Assembly: GCF_008373755.1 (NCBI RefSeq)
Contig: NZ_VUJV01000001.1
Coordinates: 124,001-188,000, forward strand
Reading direction: 5' to 3'
DNA length: 64,000 bases
Source: Nocardioides humilatus
GTDB lineage: Bacteria > Actinomycetota > Actinomycetes > Propionibacteriales > Nocardioidaceae
This document shows positions 8,364-16,533 of this stretch, in pieces (position 1 is the stretch's first letter; each line of letters starts with the position of its first letter). A program made the position numbers and the translations under genes. The notes under the pieces were generated by a model. The model made no database searches. It was given only the letters and a program-made list of their open reading frames with translations, and was not told where the DNA came from.

Positions 8364-9965
8364 GTGAAACTGAGCTCGCTCCTAGTCCTACCCATCTCGG
8401 TTGCTCTGGCGGCATCGCTGACGGTCCCGGCGGCCGTCGCGGACGACGACTTCGACCAACCCGACCTCAAGGTGCCCGGCACCTCCTCGTCCAAGGCCGC
8501 CGAGGCCAAAGACACGCTGGCCGAGGTGCAGGCGATCGTCAACGGCGACGCCAAGGCACGCGGCGGACGGACGTCCGACGGCCGTGACCTGACCGTCGCG
8601 CTGCGCGACCTCCGGGTCCAGACCAAGTACCTCTCCCCTGCCGACAAGAAGGTGGCGCACCAGTTCCTGCTGCGTCCCGGCACGGGCAGCGACCCCTACA
8701 TCCCGGGCGCGCTGCCGATCAACAAGTGCTTCGTCGAGCTCTGCATCCACTACGCGGAGACCGGCACCAACGCCGTCCTCGACTCCGACGGCGACGCCAA
8801 CACGATCCCGGCCTACGTCCAGAACGTCGCCGACACGATCAACCAGATCAACGTCGACTACGTCGCGGCCGGCTACCGCACGCCCAAGCGTGACGGTGCG
8901 CTCGGCGGGGGCACCAACAAGATCGACATCTACCTCGGTCAGATCGGCAACCAGGGCCTCTACGGCTTCTGCACCTCCGACGACCCCAACAACCCCGACA
9001 CCAGCGGCGACTACAGCTTCTGGGCCTACTGCGCGCTCGACAACGACTACGCCCCGGCGGAGTTCCCGACCAACACCCCGACCGAGAACATGCAGGTGAC
9101 GGCCGCTCACGAGTTCTTCCACGCGGTGCAGTACGCCTACGACGCCTGGGAGGACGGCTGGCTCCTCGAGTCGACGGCGACCTGGGTCGAGGACGAGATG
9201 TTCGACGGGGTCGACGACAACCGGCAGTACCTCGCGAACGGTCCGCTGGGTCTGTCCTACGTGCCGCTCGACTACTACGGCGACGGCTTCCACTACGGCA
9301 CCTGGATCTGGTGGCGCTACCTGACCGAGAAGTTCCCGGCCAAGACCGGCAAGCTGCCCAACCTCGTCCGCAAGGTCTGGGAGCGGGCCGACGGCGCGCC
9401 CGGCGGGCCGGACGACTACTCGACGCAAGGCCTGGCCAAGGTCCTGAGCAACCTCGGGACGACCCTGAAGAAGGAGTTCGTCAACTTCAGCACGGTCAAC
9501 CGCAACCCGAAGAAGTACTACTCCGAGGGCGCGAACTACCCGACCACCCAGGCCCTCGTGCAGACGATCAACCCGTCCCACAAGATCAAGGGCGCCAACT
9601 GGACGAGCGGGCACCTGGCCTCGGCCACTTCCCGCTTCAACCCGCAGAACCTCGGCGCGGCCGACTGGCGACTGAAGGTCACCCTCGACTTCGCGCCGAC
9701 TGACCGCGGCTCCGCGGCCGTGATCTTGGTCTACAAGAAGAACGGCAAGATCGAGCGGCTCAACGTCAAGCTCAACCAGGAGGGCAACGGCGCCAAGAAC
9801 GTGCCGTTCAGCTCCGGCTCGATCAAGGGCGTCGAGGTGCTCATGATCAACTCGAGCTCGCGTTTCAACTGCTACACCAACCCGGACTCGCCGTACTCGT
9901 GCCTCGGCACGCCGAAGGACGACGGGCCGAAGTACGAGGTGACCGCGAAGGCCTACCGGGCCTGA
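8364..9965 (+). CDS. Secreted putative zinc metalloprotease, paralogue 3
   Basis: The longest of the three paralogues (533 residues). A signal peptide (about 1-25) is followed by an acidic, helical propeptide-like stretch (residues 30-110), then CFVELCIHYAETG, the zinc motif HEFFHAVQ (H249, E250, H253), ESTATWVEDE and a C-terminal beta domain with a Cys pair. GTG 8364 is preferred over TTG 8361 from the CATGCT spacing. Tandem position and shared architecture show gene duplication. Proteolysis, and whether the N-terminal stretch is removed, are inference. Confidence 0.77.
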   Translation: MKLSSLLVLPISVALAASLTVPAAVADDDFDQPDLKVPGTSSSKAAEAKDTLAEVQAIVNGDAKARGGRTSDGRDLTVALRDLRVQTKYLSPADKKVAHQFLLRPGTGSDPYIPGALPINKCFVELCIHYAETGTNAVLDSDGDANTIPAYVQNVADTINQINVDYVAAGYRTPKRDGALGGGTNKIDIYLGQIGNQGLYGFCTSDDPNNPDTSGDYSFWAYCALDNDYAPAEFPTNTPTENMQVTAAHEFFHAVQYAYDAWEDGWLLESTATWVEDEMFDGVDDNRQYLANGPLGLSYVPLDYYGDGFHYGTWIWWRYLTEKFPAKTGKLPNLVRKVWERADGAPGGPDDYSTQGLAKVLSNLGTTLKKEFVNFSTVNRNPKKYYSEGANYPTTQALVQTINPSHKIKGANWTSGHLASATSRFNPQNLGAADWRLKVTLDFAPTDRGSAAVILVYKKNGKIERLNVKLNQEGNGAKNVPFSSGSIKGVEVLMINSSSRFNCYTNPDSPYSCLGTPKDDGPKYEVTAKAYRA

Positions 9966-9968
9966 CGG

Positions 9969-10907
9969 TCAGCGCGTCGGCGTAGCCGAGGCGAACGCGT
10001 CGACCGACGCCAGGTCGTAGGACCCGGCGTCGGTCGACATGCCTTGGGCCACCTGAGCGGCGGTCGCGCACCCCAGGGTCGCGGCCGCCACCAGGTCGCG
10101 GCCCTGGGCGCGGCCGAGCAGGAAGCCGGCCGAGAACGAGTCACCGCAGCCGGTCGTGTCGACGACCTCGATCGCGAAGGCCGGCACCCAGGCGGACTCC
10201 TCCGCGGTGGCGACGTAGGCGCCCCGCGCACCGGCGGTGACGGCGACGCAGCCGACGCCCCGGTCGAGCAGCGCCTGGGCACCCTCTTCGAGAGTGGTCG
10301 TCGCCGTGAGGCCGAGCAGCTGCTCGTCGTTGGGCAAGAACAGGTCGACCAGCGGCAGGCACGCGGCGATCGCGTCGAGCCACATCGGCTCACCGGGAGC
10401 CAGCATGTCGATCGAGGTGGTGACACCGGCGCTCCGCGCCGCTTCGAGTACGGCGACCGCGGCATCGCCGAGGAACTCCGGTCCGCCGACGTGGACATGG
10501 TCCGCCCCGCGTACGAGATCGAGGTCGATGTCGTCGAGGGTGAGCGACCCGTTGGCGCCGATGCAGTGCCAGGCGGGACGGTCGCCGTTGCCGTTGATCG
10601 GCAGCACGCTCGCGGAGGTCTGCACGCCGTCCTTCGTCGTGATCCGACCGGTGTCGACGCCGTTGGCCTGCAGCAGGCTGACCAGGACCGCGCCGAGCGG
10701 GTCGTCGCCGACCGCCGCCACGCTGGTGACGTCGGCACCGAGCTTGCTGAGCACGACGGCCGTGCCGCCCGCGGTGCCGGCCGGGGACATCCGGATGGTG
10801 TCGACGAGCGCCCCGCTGGAGCCCTCGGGGATGCTGTCGACCGTCGCCACGTGAATGTCGAGCACGTGGACGCCGATGCAGAGCACCCTGGTCGTGGGCT
10901 TGGTCAT
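9969..10907 (-). CDS. PfkB-family carbohydrate kinase
   Basis: A 312-residue ribokinase-fold sugar or nucleoside kinase. The N-terminal part has the substrate-site GTAGGTAVVLSKLGADV, and the C-terminal DTTGCGDSFSAGF contains the catalytic Asp and anion hole of PfkB enzymes. The substrate cannot be read from sequence. The class II aldolase gene lies three bases upstream on the same strand, so the pair may phosphorylate and then cleave a sugar. The two genes probably form one operon driven from 11572. Confidence 0.88.
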   Translation of the reverse strand: MTKPTTRVLCIGVHVLDIHVATVDSIPEGSSGALVDTIRMSPAGTAGGTAVVLSKLGADVTSVAAVGDDPLGAVLVSLLQANGVDTGRITTKDGVQTSASVLPINGNGDRPAWHCIGANGSLTLDDIDLDLVRGADHVHVGGPEFLGDAAVAVLEAARSAGVTTSIDMLAPGEPMWLDAIAACLPLVDLFLPNDEQLLGLTATTTLEEGAQALLDRGVGCVAVTAGARGAYVATAEESAWVPAFAIEVVDTTGCGDSFSAGFLLGRAQGRDLVAAATLGCATAAQVAQGMSTDAGSYDLASVDAFASATPTR

Positions 10908-10910
10908 CGC

Positions 10911-11564
10911 TTACTCCCCTGACTTCTGGACAGTGCCGTAGTTGCGCGCGATCGCGGCGGCGATCACGTCTTCTTGCTGCTGGTGGGTCAGCGTCGCCGG
11001 TGGGCCCATCGAGAGCGCGTCGCGGTAGACGCCGCAGAGCCACTCGAGGAGCAGCGCGTTGTCGACCGCCTTCGTGAGCGTCGCGCCGATCGCGACCGCG
11101 CCGTGGTTGGCCATGAGGGCAGCAGCCCGGCCCTCCAGGGCGGCCACCACCCGCTCCGCGAGCTCGGAAGTGCCGAAGGTGGCGTAGGGAGCCACCCGGA
11201 TCACGCCGCCGAGGAGCAGCTGCTGGTAGTGGACGACGGGGATCTCCGCCAGGGAGATCGAGGCGGCCGTGCTCACGGGGGCGTGGGTGTGGACGATCGC
11301 GCTGACGTCGTACTTCTCGTAGACCGAGAGGTGGAGGTAGACCTCGCTCGTCGGCGTGAGGTCGCCCGCGACCTGGGTGCCCGCGAGGTCGACCTCGACC
11401 ACCTGGTCAAGGGTGAGCTCGCCGAGGACGGCACCGGTCGCGGTGACTGCAACCCGGTCGCCGACGCGGATGCTGACGTTGCCGGCCGTACCGATGAGCA
11501 GGCCCTCGGCCGCCAGCCGGTGGCAGGCGTCGACCACCTGCTGCTTCGCGTCGTCAGTGATCAC
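10911..11564 (-). CDS. Class II aldolase/adducin family protein
   Basis: A 217-residue zinc aldolase-like enzyme of the fuculose-phosphate aldolase/ribulose-phosphate epimerase type. GTAGNVSIR, the acidic PTSEVYLH, the zinc ligands in HTHAPVS and the later ANHGAVA are all present. The start is GTG, seven bases after TAATGT, so the transcript is probably leaderless. It precedes the PfkB kinase, which suggests a sugar-phosphate route. A longer in-frame reading upstream runs through the divergent reductase gene and is not real. Confidence 0.87.
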   Translation of the reverse strand: MITDDAKQQVVDACHRLAAEGLLIGTAGNVSIRVGDRVAVTATGAVLGELTLDQVVEVDLAGTQVAGDLTPTSEVYLHLSVYEKYDVSAIVHTHAPVSTAASISLAEIPVVHYQQLLLGGVIRVAPYATFGTSELAERVVAALEGRAAALMANHGAVAIGATLTKAVDNALLLEWLCGVYRDALSMGPPATLTHQQQEDVIAAAIARNYGTVQKSGE

Positions 11565-11571
11565 GAGCAGG

Positions 11572-11594
11572 ACATTAGACCTACTCGCTACCGT
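11572..11594. promoter_or_regulatory. Divergent leaderless promoter pair
   Basis: Only 36 bases separate two divergent start codons. The minus-strand -10 is TAATGT (11572-11577), seven bases from the aldolase GTG. The plus-strand -10 is TACCGT (11589-11594), six bases from the reductase ATG. Each promoter's upstream region must lie inside the other gene. Confidence 0.6.
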
Positions 11595-11600
11595 GGACCG

Positions 11601-12437
11601 ATGGCCACTCCGACATGCGAACTCAACGACGGACACAGCCTGCCCGCGATCGGCTTCGGCACCTACCCGATGCAGGGGCCCGATGCCGTCGCGGCCACGG
11701 TCTCGGCGATCGAGGTCGGCTACCGCTTGCTCGACACCGCCGTGAATTACGACAACGAGGAATCGGTCGGCGAGGCCGTCACCCGTTGCGGGCTGCCGCG
11801 CGAGGAGCTCTTCGTCACGAGCAAGCTGCCCGGGCGGCACCACTCCTACGACGAGACGATCTCCTCGACCCAGGCCTCGCTCGACCGGCTCGGCCTCGAC
11901 TACCTCGACCTGCACCTGATCCACTGGCCCAACCCGTCGGTCGGCCTCTACGTCGAGGCCTGGCGTGCGCTGGTCACGCTCCGCGAGCGCGGCCTGGTGC
12001 GCTCGATCGGGGTCTCCAACTTCACGCGGGCCCACCTCACCCGGATCATCGACGACACCGGCGTGGTCCCGGCCGTCAACCAGATCGAGCTGCACCCCGC
12101 CTTCCCCCAGGAGGAGCTGCGCGCCACGCACGCCGAGCTGGGCATCGTGACCGAGGCGTGGAGCCCGCTGGGCAAGCGAGCGGCGCCGTACGGCGAACCT
12201 GTGGTCGCCGCCGCTGCTGACCGCCTCGGCGTCACCCCCGCCCAGGTCCTGCTGCGGTGGCACATCGAGCTCGGCAACCTGCCGATCCCCAAGTCCGCGA
12301 CCGCGTCGCGGCAGGCGGAGAACCTCGACGTCTTCGGCTTCGCCCTCACCCCCGAGGAGATCGCCGGGATCACCGCCCTGGGCCGGCCCGACGGCCGCCT
12401 CTTCGGTGGCGACCCCGACGTGCACGAGGAGATGTAG
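11601..12437 (+). CDS. Aldo/keto reductase
   Basis: A 278-residue NADPH-dependent reductase with an (alpha/beta)8 barrel. The tetrad is visible: Asp and Tyr in DTAVNYDNE, Lys in VTSKLPG and His in LIHWP. The N-terminal LNDGHSLPAIGFGTY and the IPKSAT cofactor segment near the end fit the 2,5-diketo-gluconate reductase-like group. Substrate is unknown. The ATG lies six bases after TACCGT with no Shine-Dalgarno. Confidence 0.9.
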   Translation: MATPTCELNDGHSLPAIGFGTYPMQGPDAVAATVSAIEVGYRLLDTAVNYDNEESVGEAVTRCGLPREELFVTSKLPGRHHSYDETISSTQASLDRLGLDYLDLHLIHWPNPSVGLYVEAWRALVTLRERGLVRSIGVSNFTRAHLTRIIDDTGVVPAVNQIELHPAFPQEELRATHAELGIVTEAWSPLGKRAAPYGEPVVAAAADRLGVTPAQVLLRWHIELGNLPIPKSATASRQAENLDVFGFALTPEEIAGITALGRPDGRLFGGDPDVHEEM

Positions 12438-12440
12438 CGG

Positions 12441-12830
12441 CTATCGCTTGCGGTGCTCCTCAGCGAGGTCCTTCGGCGCCATCGCGAGCCACGCGTCGAG
12501 CAGCATCGCCTCGAGGTCGACGTCGGAGATGACGCTGAGCTCGATCAGCACGCCGGCGTAGCCGTTGAAGTGCGGGATGTGGAAGACGCCTCGAGGCGGG
12601 TCGGCGAGGATCGCCTCCTTCTCGACCAGCCCGTCGGTGCGCACAGCGAGCACCGGCAGGCTCGGCGGCTCCTCGTCGCCGAAGCGCTTGAGGTCGGCCT
12701 TCGTGTAGGTCCGCTCCCAGGCGAACTTCTTGTCGCGCACCGCCCAGGCCCGCCAGGTCTTCCACTGCTCGGTCTCGGTCACCTCCGGCAGGGCCAGTGC
12801 CATCGCCGCCGCGTCGTCGAGGGTTGCCAT
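12441..12830 (-). CDS. MmcQ/YjbR family protein
   Basis: A 129-residue protein of the YjbR fold, recognised from ALALPEVTETEQWKTWRAW and the later HFNGYAGVLI and DAWLAMAPKDL segments. Members are often called DNA-binding because of fold similarity; no target is known. The ATG is six bases after TACGTT on the minus strand. A second, diverged YjbR-type gene is divergent from it across a 70-base gap. Confidence 0.85.
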   Translation of the reverse strand: MATLDDAAAMALALPEVTETEQWKTWRAWAVRDKKFAWERTYTKADLKRFGDEEPPSLPVLAVRTDGLVEKEAILADPPRGVFHIPHFNGYAGVLIELSVISDVDLEAMLLDAWLAMAPKDLAEEHRKR

Positions 12831-12900
12831 ACAGGCAACGTACGCCGCGCCGCCGACACCTGGCAGGCAGTTGTCCGTGGTTGCGCCTAGCCTCACGCTC

Positions 12901-13449
12901 GTGACCGACGCCGACGCCGTACGCCGAGTGGCCCTACCGCTCCCCCGCGTCTACGAGCGCGAGATCGGGGGTCACTGGAAGCTGAAGGTGAAGCAGCTCG
13001 TCTTCGTCGCCTTCGCCAAGGACGAGACGAAGATGGGGTTCGCCTTCCCGCGCGAGGAGCGCGACGCGCTCATCGAGTCAGCGCCCGACGTCTTCTTCCT
13101 GCCTCGCACCAGCGACCTGCGCTACCAGTGGGTGTGCGCGCACCTCGACCGGCTGGGCGAGGAGGAGATGAGCGAGCTGATCACCGACGCCTGGCGGATG
13201 TGCGTGCCCGCGATGCTCCACGACCTCCCCGAGCTCCCCGCCCCCGCGGCCGAGGTCTGGTCTCTGATCGACGCCGGGGCCACCACGGACGCCGTACCCC
13301 TCCTCCACCCCTACCTCCACTGGCACGATCGCGACGTCGCGCTGCGCGGCCGCAACAACGTCCTCGCCCACCTGCGCGAGCACCCGGCTCCCAAGCCGCC
13401 GCGCGAGGTCGAGGTCAGGGACGGGCAGATCTACCGCTGGGTGCGGTAG
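12901..13449 (+). CDS. Second, diverged MmcQ/YjbR-like protein
   Basis: A 182-residue protein whose first 110 residues match the YjbR pattern (RVALPLPRVYEREIGGHWKLKVKQLVFVAF, quoted here only in outline). It ends with an unrelated roughly 60-residue tail rich in His and Pro. GTG 12901 is seven bases after TAGCCT, so it is probably leaderless; an upstream ATG at 12730 would overlap the divergent gene and is rejected. Function is unknown. The pair with the divergent YjbR gene suggests an old duplication. Confidence 0.75.
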   Translation: MTDADAVRRVALPLPRVYEREIGGHWKLKVKQLVFVAFAKDETKMGFAFPREERDALIESAPDVFFLPRTSDLRYQWVCAHLDRLGEEEMSELITDAWRMCVPAMLHDLPELPAPAAEVWSLIDAGATTDAVPLLHPYLHWHDRDVALRGRNNVLAHLREHPAPKPPREVEVRDGQIYRWVR

Positions 13450-13471
13450 GCCGGTAGCGCGGTCCATTGAG

Positions 13472-13918
13472 TCATGAGAGTGGTCGGTAGGTCAGGCCTG
13501 ACGGGAGCGCTCCGGATGTCACCCAACCACTGGCAATGTCGGCTGCGGACAACACGCTGAAGGATTCATAGTTGCCGAAGCGATAGTCGTGATGACGAAC
13601 GTCACCGTTCCACCGTGCTGTCCGGTTGCTGTTGATGATCACTGCCCAGCCGAGGTGCTGGCGGCCAACGAGCCCAATCAGGTTGGCGGTCCTGGCTGCT
13701 GTCCCACGGACGCTACTTACGAAGCACACGTTGTTGTCCGACCGAGATGCCGTCGAAATCAACACCGCTAGGTGCTCCAAGCCGCTGACTGACACCCAGT
13801 CAGATGGCTCCCTCCATCGGCATGGAGCCCAAAAGAGGCGACCGGCGGGAGTTGGTTCGAGGGCTCTCGCGAGCCAGGAGTCGAGGTCGGCTGCCGTTGC
13901 GGCGTCTTGAACAAGCAT
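13472..13918 (-). CDS. Hypothetical protein in low-GC patch
   Basis: A protein of about 148 residues that I do not recognise. It shows a Trp/Arg-rich middle (LFWAPCRWREPSDW) and an alternating pattern that suggests a compact alpha/beta domain. There is no signal peptide or membrane helix. ATG 13918 is preferred because AGGA lies just before it and a GGAG further up; the reading frame stays open to 14011. The base composition is clearly less GC-rich than the neighbouring genes, which hints at horizontal transfer. It lies downstream of the DUF6994-like gene on the same strand. Confidence 0.5.
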   Translation of the reverse strand: MLVQDAATAADLDSWLARALEPTPAGRLFWAPCRWREPSDWVSVSGLEHLAVLISTASRSDNNVCFVSSVRGTAARTANLIGLVGRQHLGWAVIINSNRTARWNGDVRHHDYRFGNYESFSVLSAADIASGWVTSGALPSGLTYRPLS

Positions 13919-14038
13919 TGTCCTGCTCCGGAGGATCGTCAGTGCGGAGAACCGTGTCGAGTACCTCCGACGGAACCTCTCGAGAGCACGCGCACGCCCG
14001 TCCGCTTGCACCGCGGGGTGCCTGGTCGGGCGGTGGGT

Positions 14039-14761
14039 CTAGTCGTCGCACCACTTGCGGATCCGGGCATTCCGCGCAGAGACGAACTGAGAGACGTTTT
14101 CGAGGTAGCGCCGATAGACCGGCGCCGACTGCGGCAGCGGCGGGGAAGCGAAATCCCATTCATTGCCGCCACGGTCGTCCATCCATCGAATCGCATTGCC
14201 TGCGACCATGTCTTGCAGATGGAAGAAGCCAACGTACGCTGAGAACCCAGAGGCGCCGACTCCAAAGAGCCCGAAGAAGTGCGCATCGAGCGCCAAGGGC
14301 TGCGCAAGTGGATTCGCTTGCTCGCCCATGTAGTGCTGGCGAATGCATTCGAGGGTGAGGTCGAAGCGGTCCGAAATCCTGGAGTCAGTCCCACGCAATT
14401 GATTCAGAGAGCCGCGGCGAACCGGAAAGATTACGAATCCGCCGATCGTGTAAAACGCGCGGTCGTAGTGCTGTTGTTCGGCTGGACTCAGCTCGGCCCA
14501 CAGCTCGCTCATGCCCTGCCGGGCGTAGCGCGAGTGGGTTGTCGCAATGGTGTCACTGGACACTCGAACCGTGCCGCCGCGCGCGAAACATGTCAGATAT
14601 CCGCCAGGCTCGACCTGCCACTTGATGGAACTGCTGTCACCCGGGAGCTTCTTGCTCCAAAGGAGCCTGTGCCATTCCCTCAGCAACGTGCTGTCGCGAT
14701 CGGCGTCCGTGTCGTAGTCGGGATCGTCGTAGAAGCAGAAGCCAACATCGATCCTGTCCAC
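14039..14761 (-). CDS. DUF6994-like hypothetical protein
   Basis: A 240-residue cytosolic protein. The N-terminal DDPDYDTDADRDS, the LREWHRLLWSKKLP block and the later TIGGFVIFPVR and DLTLECIRQHY segments resemble the DUF6994 family, recalled from memory. No catalytic motif is recognisable. GTG 14761 is six bases after TACGGT and is preferred to the longer open frame. Composition is less GC-rich than the flanking genes. It is followed by a second unknown gene on the same strand and preceded by a DUF222/HNH gene, so the three look like an accessory block. Confidence 0.7.
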   Translation of the reverse strand: MDRIDVGFCFYDDPDYDTDADRDSTLLREWHRLLWSKKLPGDSSSIKWQVEPGGYLTCFARGGTVRVSSDTIATTHSRYARQGMSELWAELSPAEQQHYDRAFYTIGGFVIFPVRRGSLNQLRGTDSRISDRFDLTLECIRQHYMGEQANPLAQPLALDAHFFGLFGVGASGFSAYVGFFHLQDMVAGNAIRWMDDRGGNEWDFASPPLPQSAPVYRRYLENVSQFVSARNARIRKWCDD

Positions 14762-14834
14762 TGCAACACCGTATCCGCGCGACGAGCGGACAGCCGCCGA
14801 TCTTCCAAGCTGCTTGCTCGCCGCGACATGCGCT

Positions 14835-16079
14835 CTATCGACGTCGGCTGAATCTGATCTTCCCGTTGGGGAGGAACTCGTGTGCCCATCGTCCGTCGTG
14901 GAGTCGTTGGTGGTCGTGGTTGCAGACCGCGACGGCGTCCTTGATGTCGGTCTTGCCGCCTTGGGACCAGGGTTTGAGGTGATGGGCCTCGGTCCACGCG
15001 GCGGGGACGCCGCAGCCTTCGGCCTGACAGCCGCCGGCACGCAGGGCCAGGGCGAGGCGTTGAGCGGCTGAGAACAGGCGGCGTCCGCGGCCGAGGTCGA
15101 GGATCTCGCCCTTGCCGCCGAGCACGGCGGGGATGATCTTCGCGGTGCACGCCATCCGACGAAGCTCGGCCGCCGACAGCGCGTCGCCGCCGAGGATCGA
15201 CCCCATCGCGAGGTCCTTCTCGAGTGATTCCTTGGTCATCGTGACCACCAGGGTGGTGGCCATCCCACCGTGCTGCGGGAGCGTCGTGGGGTCGAGGTGC
15301 TCGAGGAGGGCGCAGAAGGCTTGGGCGAGCTTCTTCGGGTACGGGATCCGGTCGGCGTCGCTGTCGAGGGTGCCGTCGGCTTTGCGGGGGTTGGTGTAGG
15401 CGTGGAGGTTGGTCAGCAGTCGCTGTCCGATCGCTCCGGGCACGTCGATGATGATCCGCATCGAGCCGGTGCCCTTGTCCTTGACCGTGAGCCGCATGTC
15501 CTCGCGCGCTTGTTGTTCCTCGCGCTCGAGACGTTTGGCGTCCTCGGCCTCAGCGATCTCCGGAGCAGCGACGTCCAGGATCCGACGCAGCAACAGCCGC
15601 AACTCCTTCGGAGAATGGTCCTGTGCCAGCTCCACCGCGTGGGTCTCAGCGCGGGCGATGATCGCCGGGTCGAGGTAGTCGGGCAGATCACCCAGACCCC
15701 GCACGATCACCTGCGCCTGCTCGAACGACACCCCACCGGCAGCCATCCCGGCCGCGACCTGCTGCCACCGCTCGTCGAGAGCTTTGGCGAGCTTCTGCTG
15801 TGCGCGTAGCGGGCCGACGTCGGCCTGGGTGCGCTGGGCGACCCAGGTCGCCACATCGCGCGCACCGTCCTGATCAGCCACGTCACCGGCGGCGTTCATC
15901 AGACGGCCCTCCAGCGCGGCCGCACGCCGCTTGAGTTCGTTGAGCGCTAGCAGTCCCGCACGCTTGTCGTCCGGGCTCAGGAACACCGGCTCATACGTCA
16001 GCGCGTCGGAGATCTGGGCGGTCGCAGCCTCGATGCACGCCACCAGCTGGTGGGGCGGTTCGAGGAGCTGCGCGACCAT
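14835..16079 (-). CDS. DUF222 and HNH endonuclease domain protein (13E12-type)
   Basis: A 414-residue protein. The DUF222 region spans about residues 20-320 and includes a charged helical stretch. The C-terminal HNH domain shows the zinc Cys pair GGCQAEGCG and the EAHHLKPWSQGG...CNHDHQRLHDG pattern. Such genes are multicopy in actinobacterial genomes and in Mycobacterium some are DNA-damage inducible. ATG 16079 is preferred with AAGG upstream; the in-frame ATG at 16106 lies inside the candidate -10 TACGAT. A LexA-type box sits upstream. Confidence 0.88.
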   Translation of the reverse strand: MVAQLLEPPHQLVACIEAATAQISDALTYEPVFLSPDDKRAGLLALNELKRRAAALEGRLMNAAGDVADQDGARDVATWVAQRTQADVGPLRAQQKLAKALDERWQQVAAGMAAGGVSFEQAQVIVRGLGDLPDYLDPAIIARAETHAVELAQDHSPKELRLLLRRILDVAAPEIAEAEDAKRLEREEQQAREDMRLTVKDKGTGSMRIIIDVPGAIGQRLLTNLHAYTNPRKADGTLDSDADRIPYPKKLAQAFCALLEHLDPTTLPQHGGMATTLVVTMTKESLEKDLAMGSILGGDALSAAELRRMACTAKIIPAVLGGKGEILDLGRGRRLFSAAQRLALALRAGGCQAEGCGVPAAWTEAHHLKPWSQGGKTDIKDAVAVCNHDHQRLHDGRWAHEFLPNGKIRFSRRR

Positions 16080-16116
16080 GAGGACACCTTTCCGAGATGC
16101 CTCCATCGTACCCGTA

Positions 16117-16134
16117 TTCGAACAATTGTTCTAG
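16117..16134 (-). promoter_or_regulatory. LexA-type SOS box
   Basis: The core CGAACAATTGTTCT contains GAAC-N4-GTTC, which matches the actinobacterial SOS box (TCGAAC-N4-GTTCGA) except at the outermost bases of one side. It lies just upstream of a TACGAT -10-like hexamer for the DUF222/HNH gene, a position suited to repression by LexA. Confidence 0.75.
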
Positions 16135-16222
16135 TCCGATTCGGAACTTGTGAGGAGTTGCGCGGTCGCGATACGCCCTCGCCTGGCGGCTCGGGGCTAC
16201 TCGACCAGCGGAAGCAGAGCCT

Positions 16223-16264
16223 TGGCTTCGAGGCTCGCTTCACTCGCACCTCAACCAGCGGCGC
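16223..16264. repeat. Dispersed GAGGCTCGC repeat, copy 2
   Basis: Reads CTTCGAGGCTCGCTTCACTC, then GCACCTCAACCAGCGG. It is nearly identical to copy 3, about 246 bases away, in the same orientation. Confidence 0.8.
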
Positions 16265-16271
16265 ACAGACA

Positions 16272-16308
16272 CCGGCGGCCCGGTCGGGAATCCGACCGAG
16301 GCCGCCGG
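16272..16308. terminator. Strong GC-rich hairpin
   Basis: Arms CCGGCGGCC + CGGTCGG pair with CCGACCG + GGCCGCCGG around a GAAT loop, with one bulged A. This gives 16 base pairs. There is no T-run on either side. It could act as an actinobacterial terminator for the minus-strand NmrA-like gene, or be part of the repeat-bearing element. Confidence 0.45.
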
Positions 16309-16468
16309 GCAACCCCTGCCGATGTGGTCGGACCACTGTTTACGGATCACGGTCGCCACGCAGGGTCGGAACCTGCCGTAGCCCGTCCGCCCCAGGGGTG
16401 AGGCGAGACCGACGACTGTACGAGCAGCAGTCGCTCGGCGCCGAACGACTTCTTGAGATGCCGGGCCT

Positions 16469-16510
16469 TGGTTTCGAGGCTCGCTTCGCTCGCACCTCAA
16501 CCAGCGGCGC
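16469..16510. repeat. Dispersed GAGGCTCGC repeat, copy 3
   Basis: The most canonical copy: GGTTTCGAGGCTCGCTTCG, then CTCGCACCTCAACCAGCGG. It lies 24 bases past the end of the NmrA-like gene, in the same orientation as copies 1, 2 and 4. Confidence 0.8.
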
Positions 16511-16533
16511 AGCACTCAACAGCGGCCTTCGCC

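Larger units (their letters stand above)
16135..16533. other. Gene-free stretch with two repeats and a hairpin
   Basis: About 400 bases with no convincing gene. It holds two copies of the dispersed repeat (16223 and 16469) and a long hairpin (16272-16308). The sequence between them shows no further structure that I can recognise. Confidence 0.6.

Noticed and set aside
16080-16106. ATG 16106 as start of the DUF222/HNH gene.
   Set aside because: This ATG lies inside the likely -10 hexamer TACGAT next to the LexA box, so it would not be in the message.
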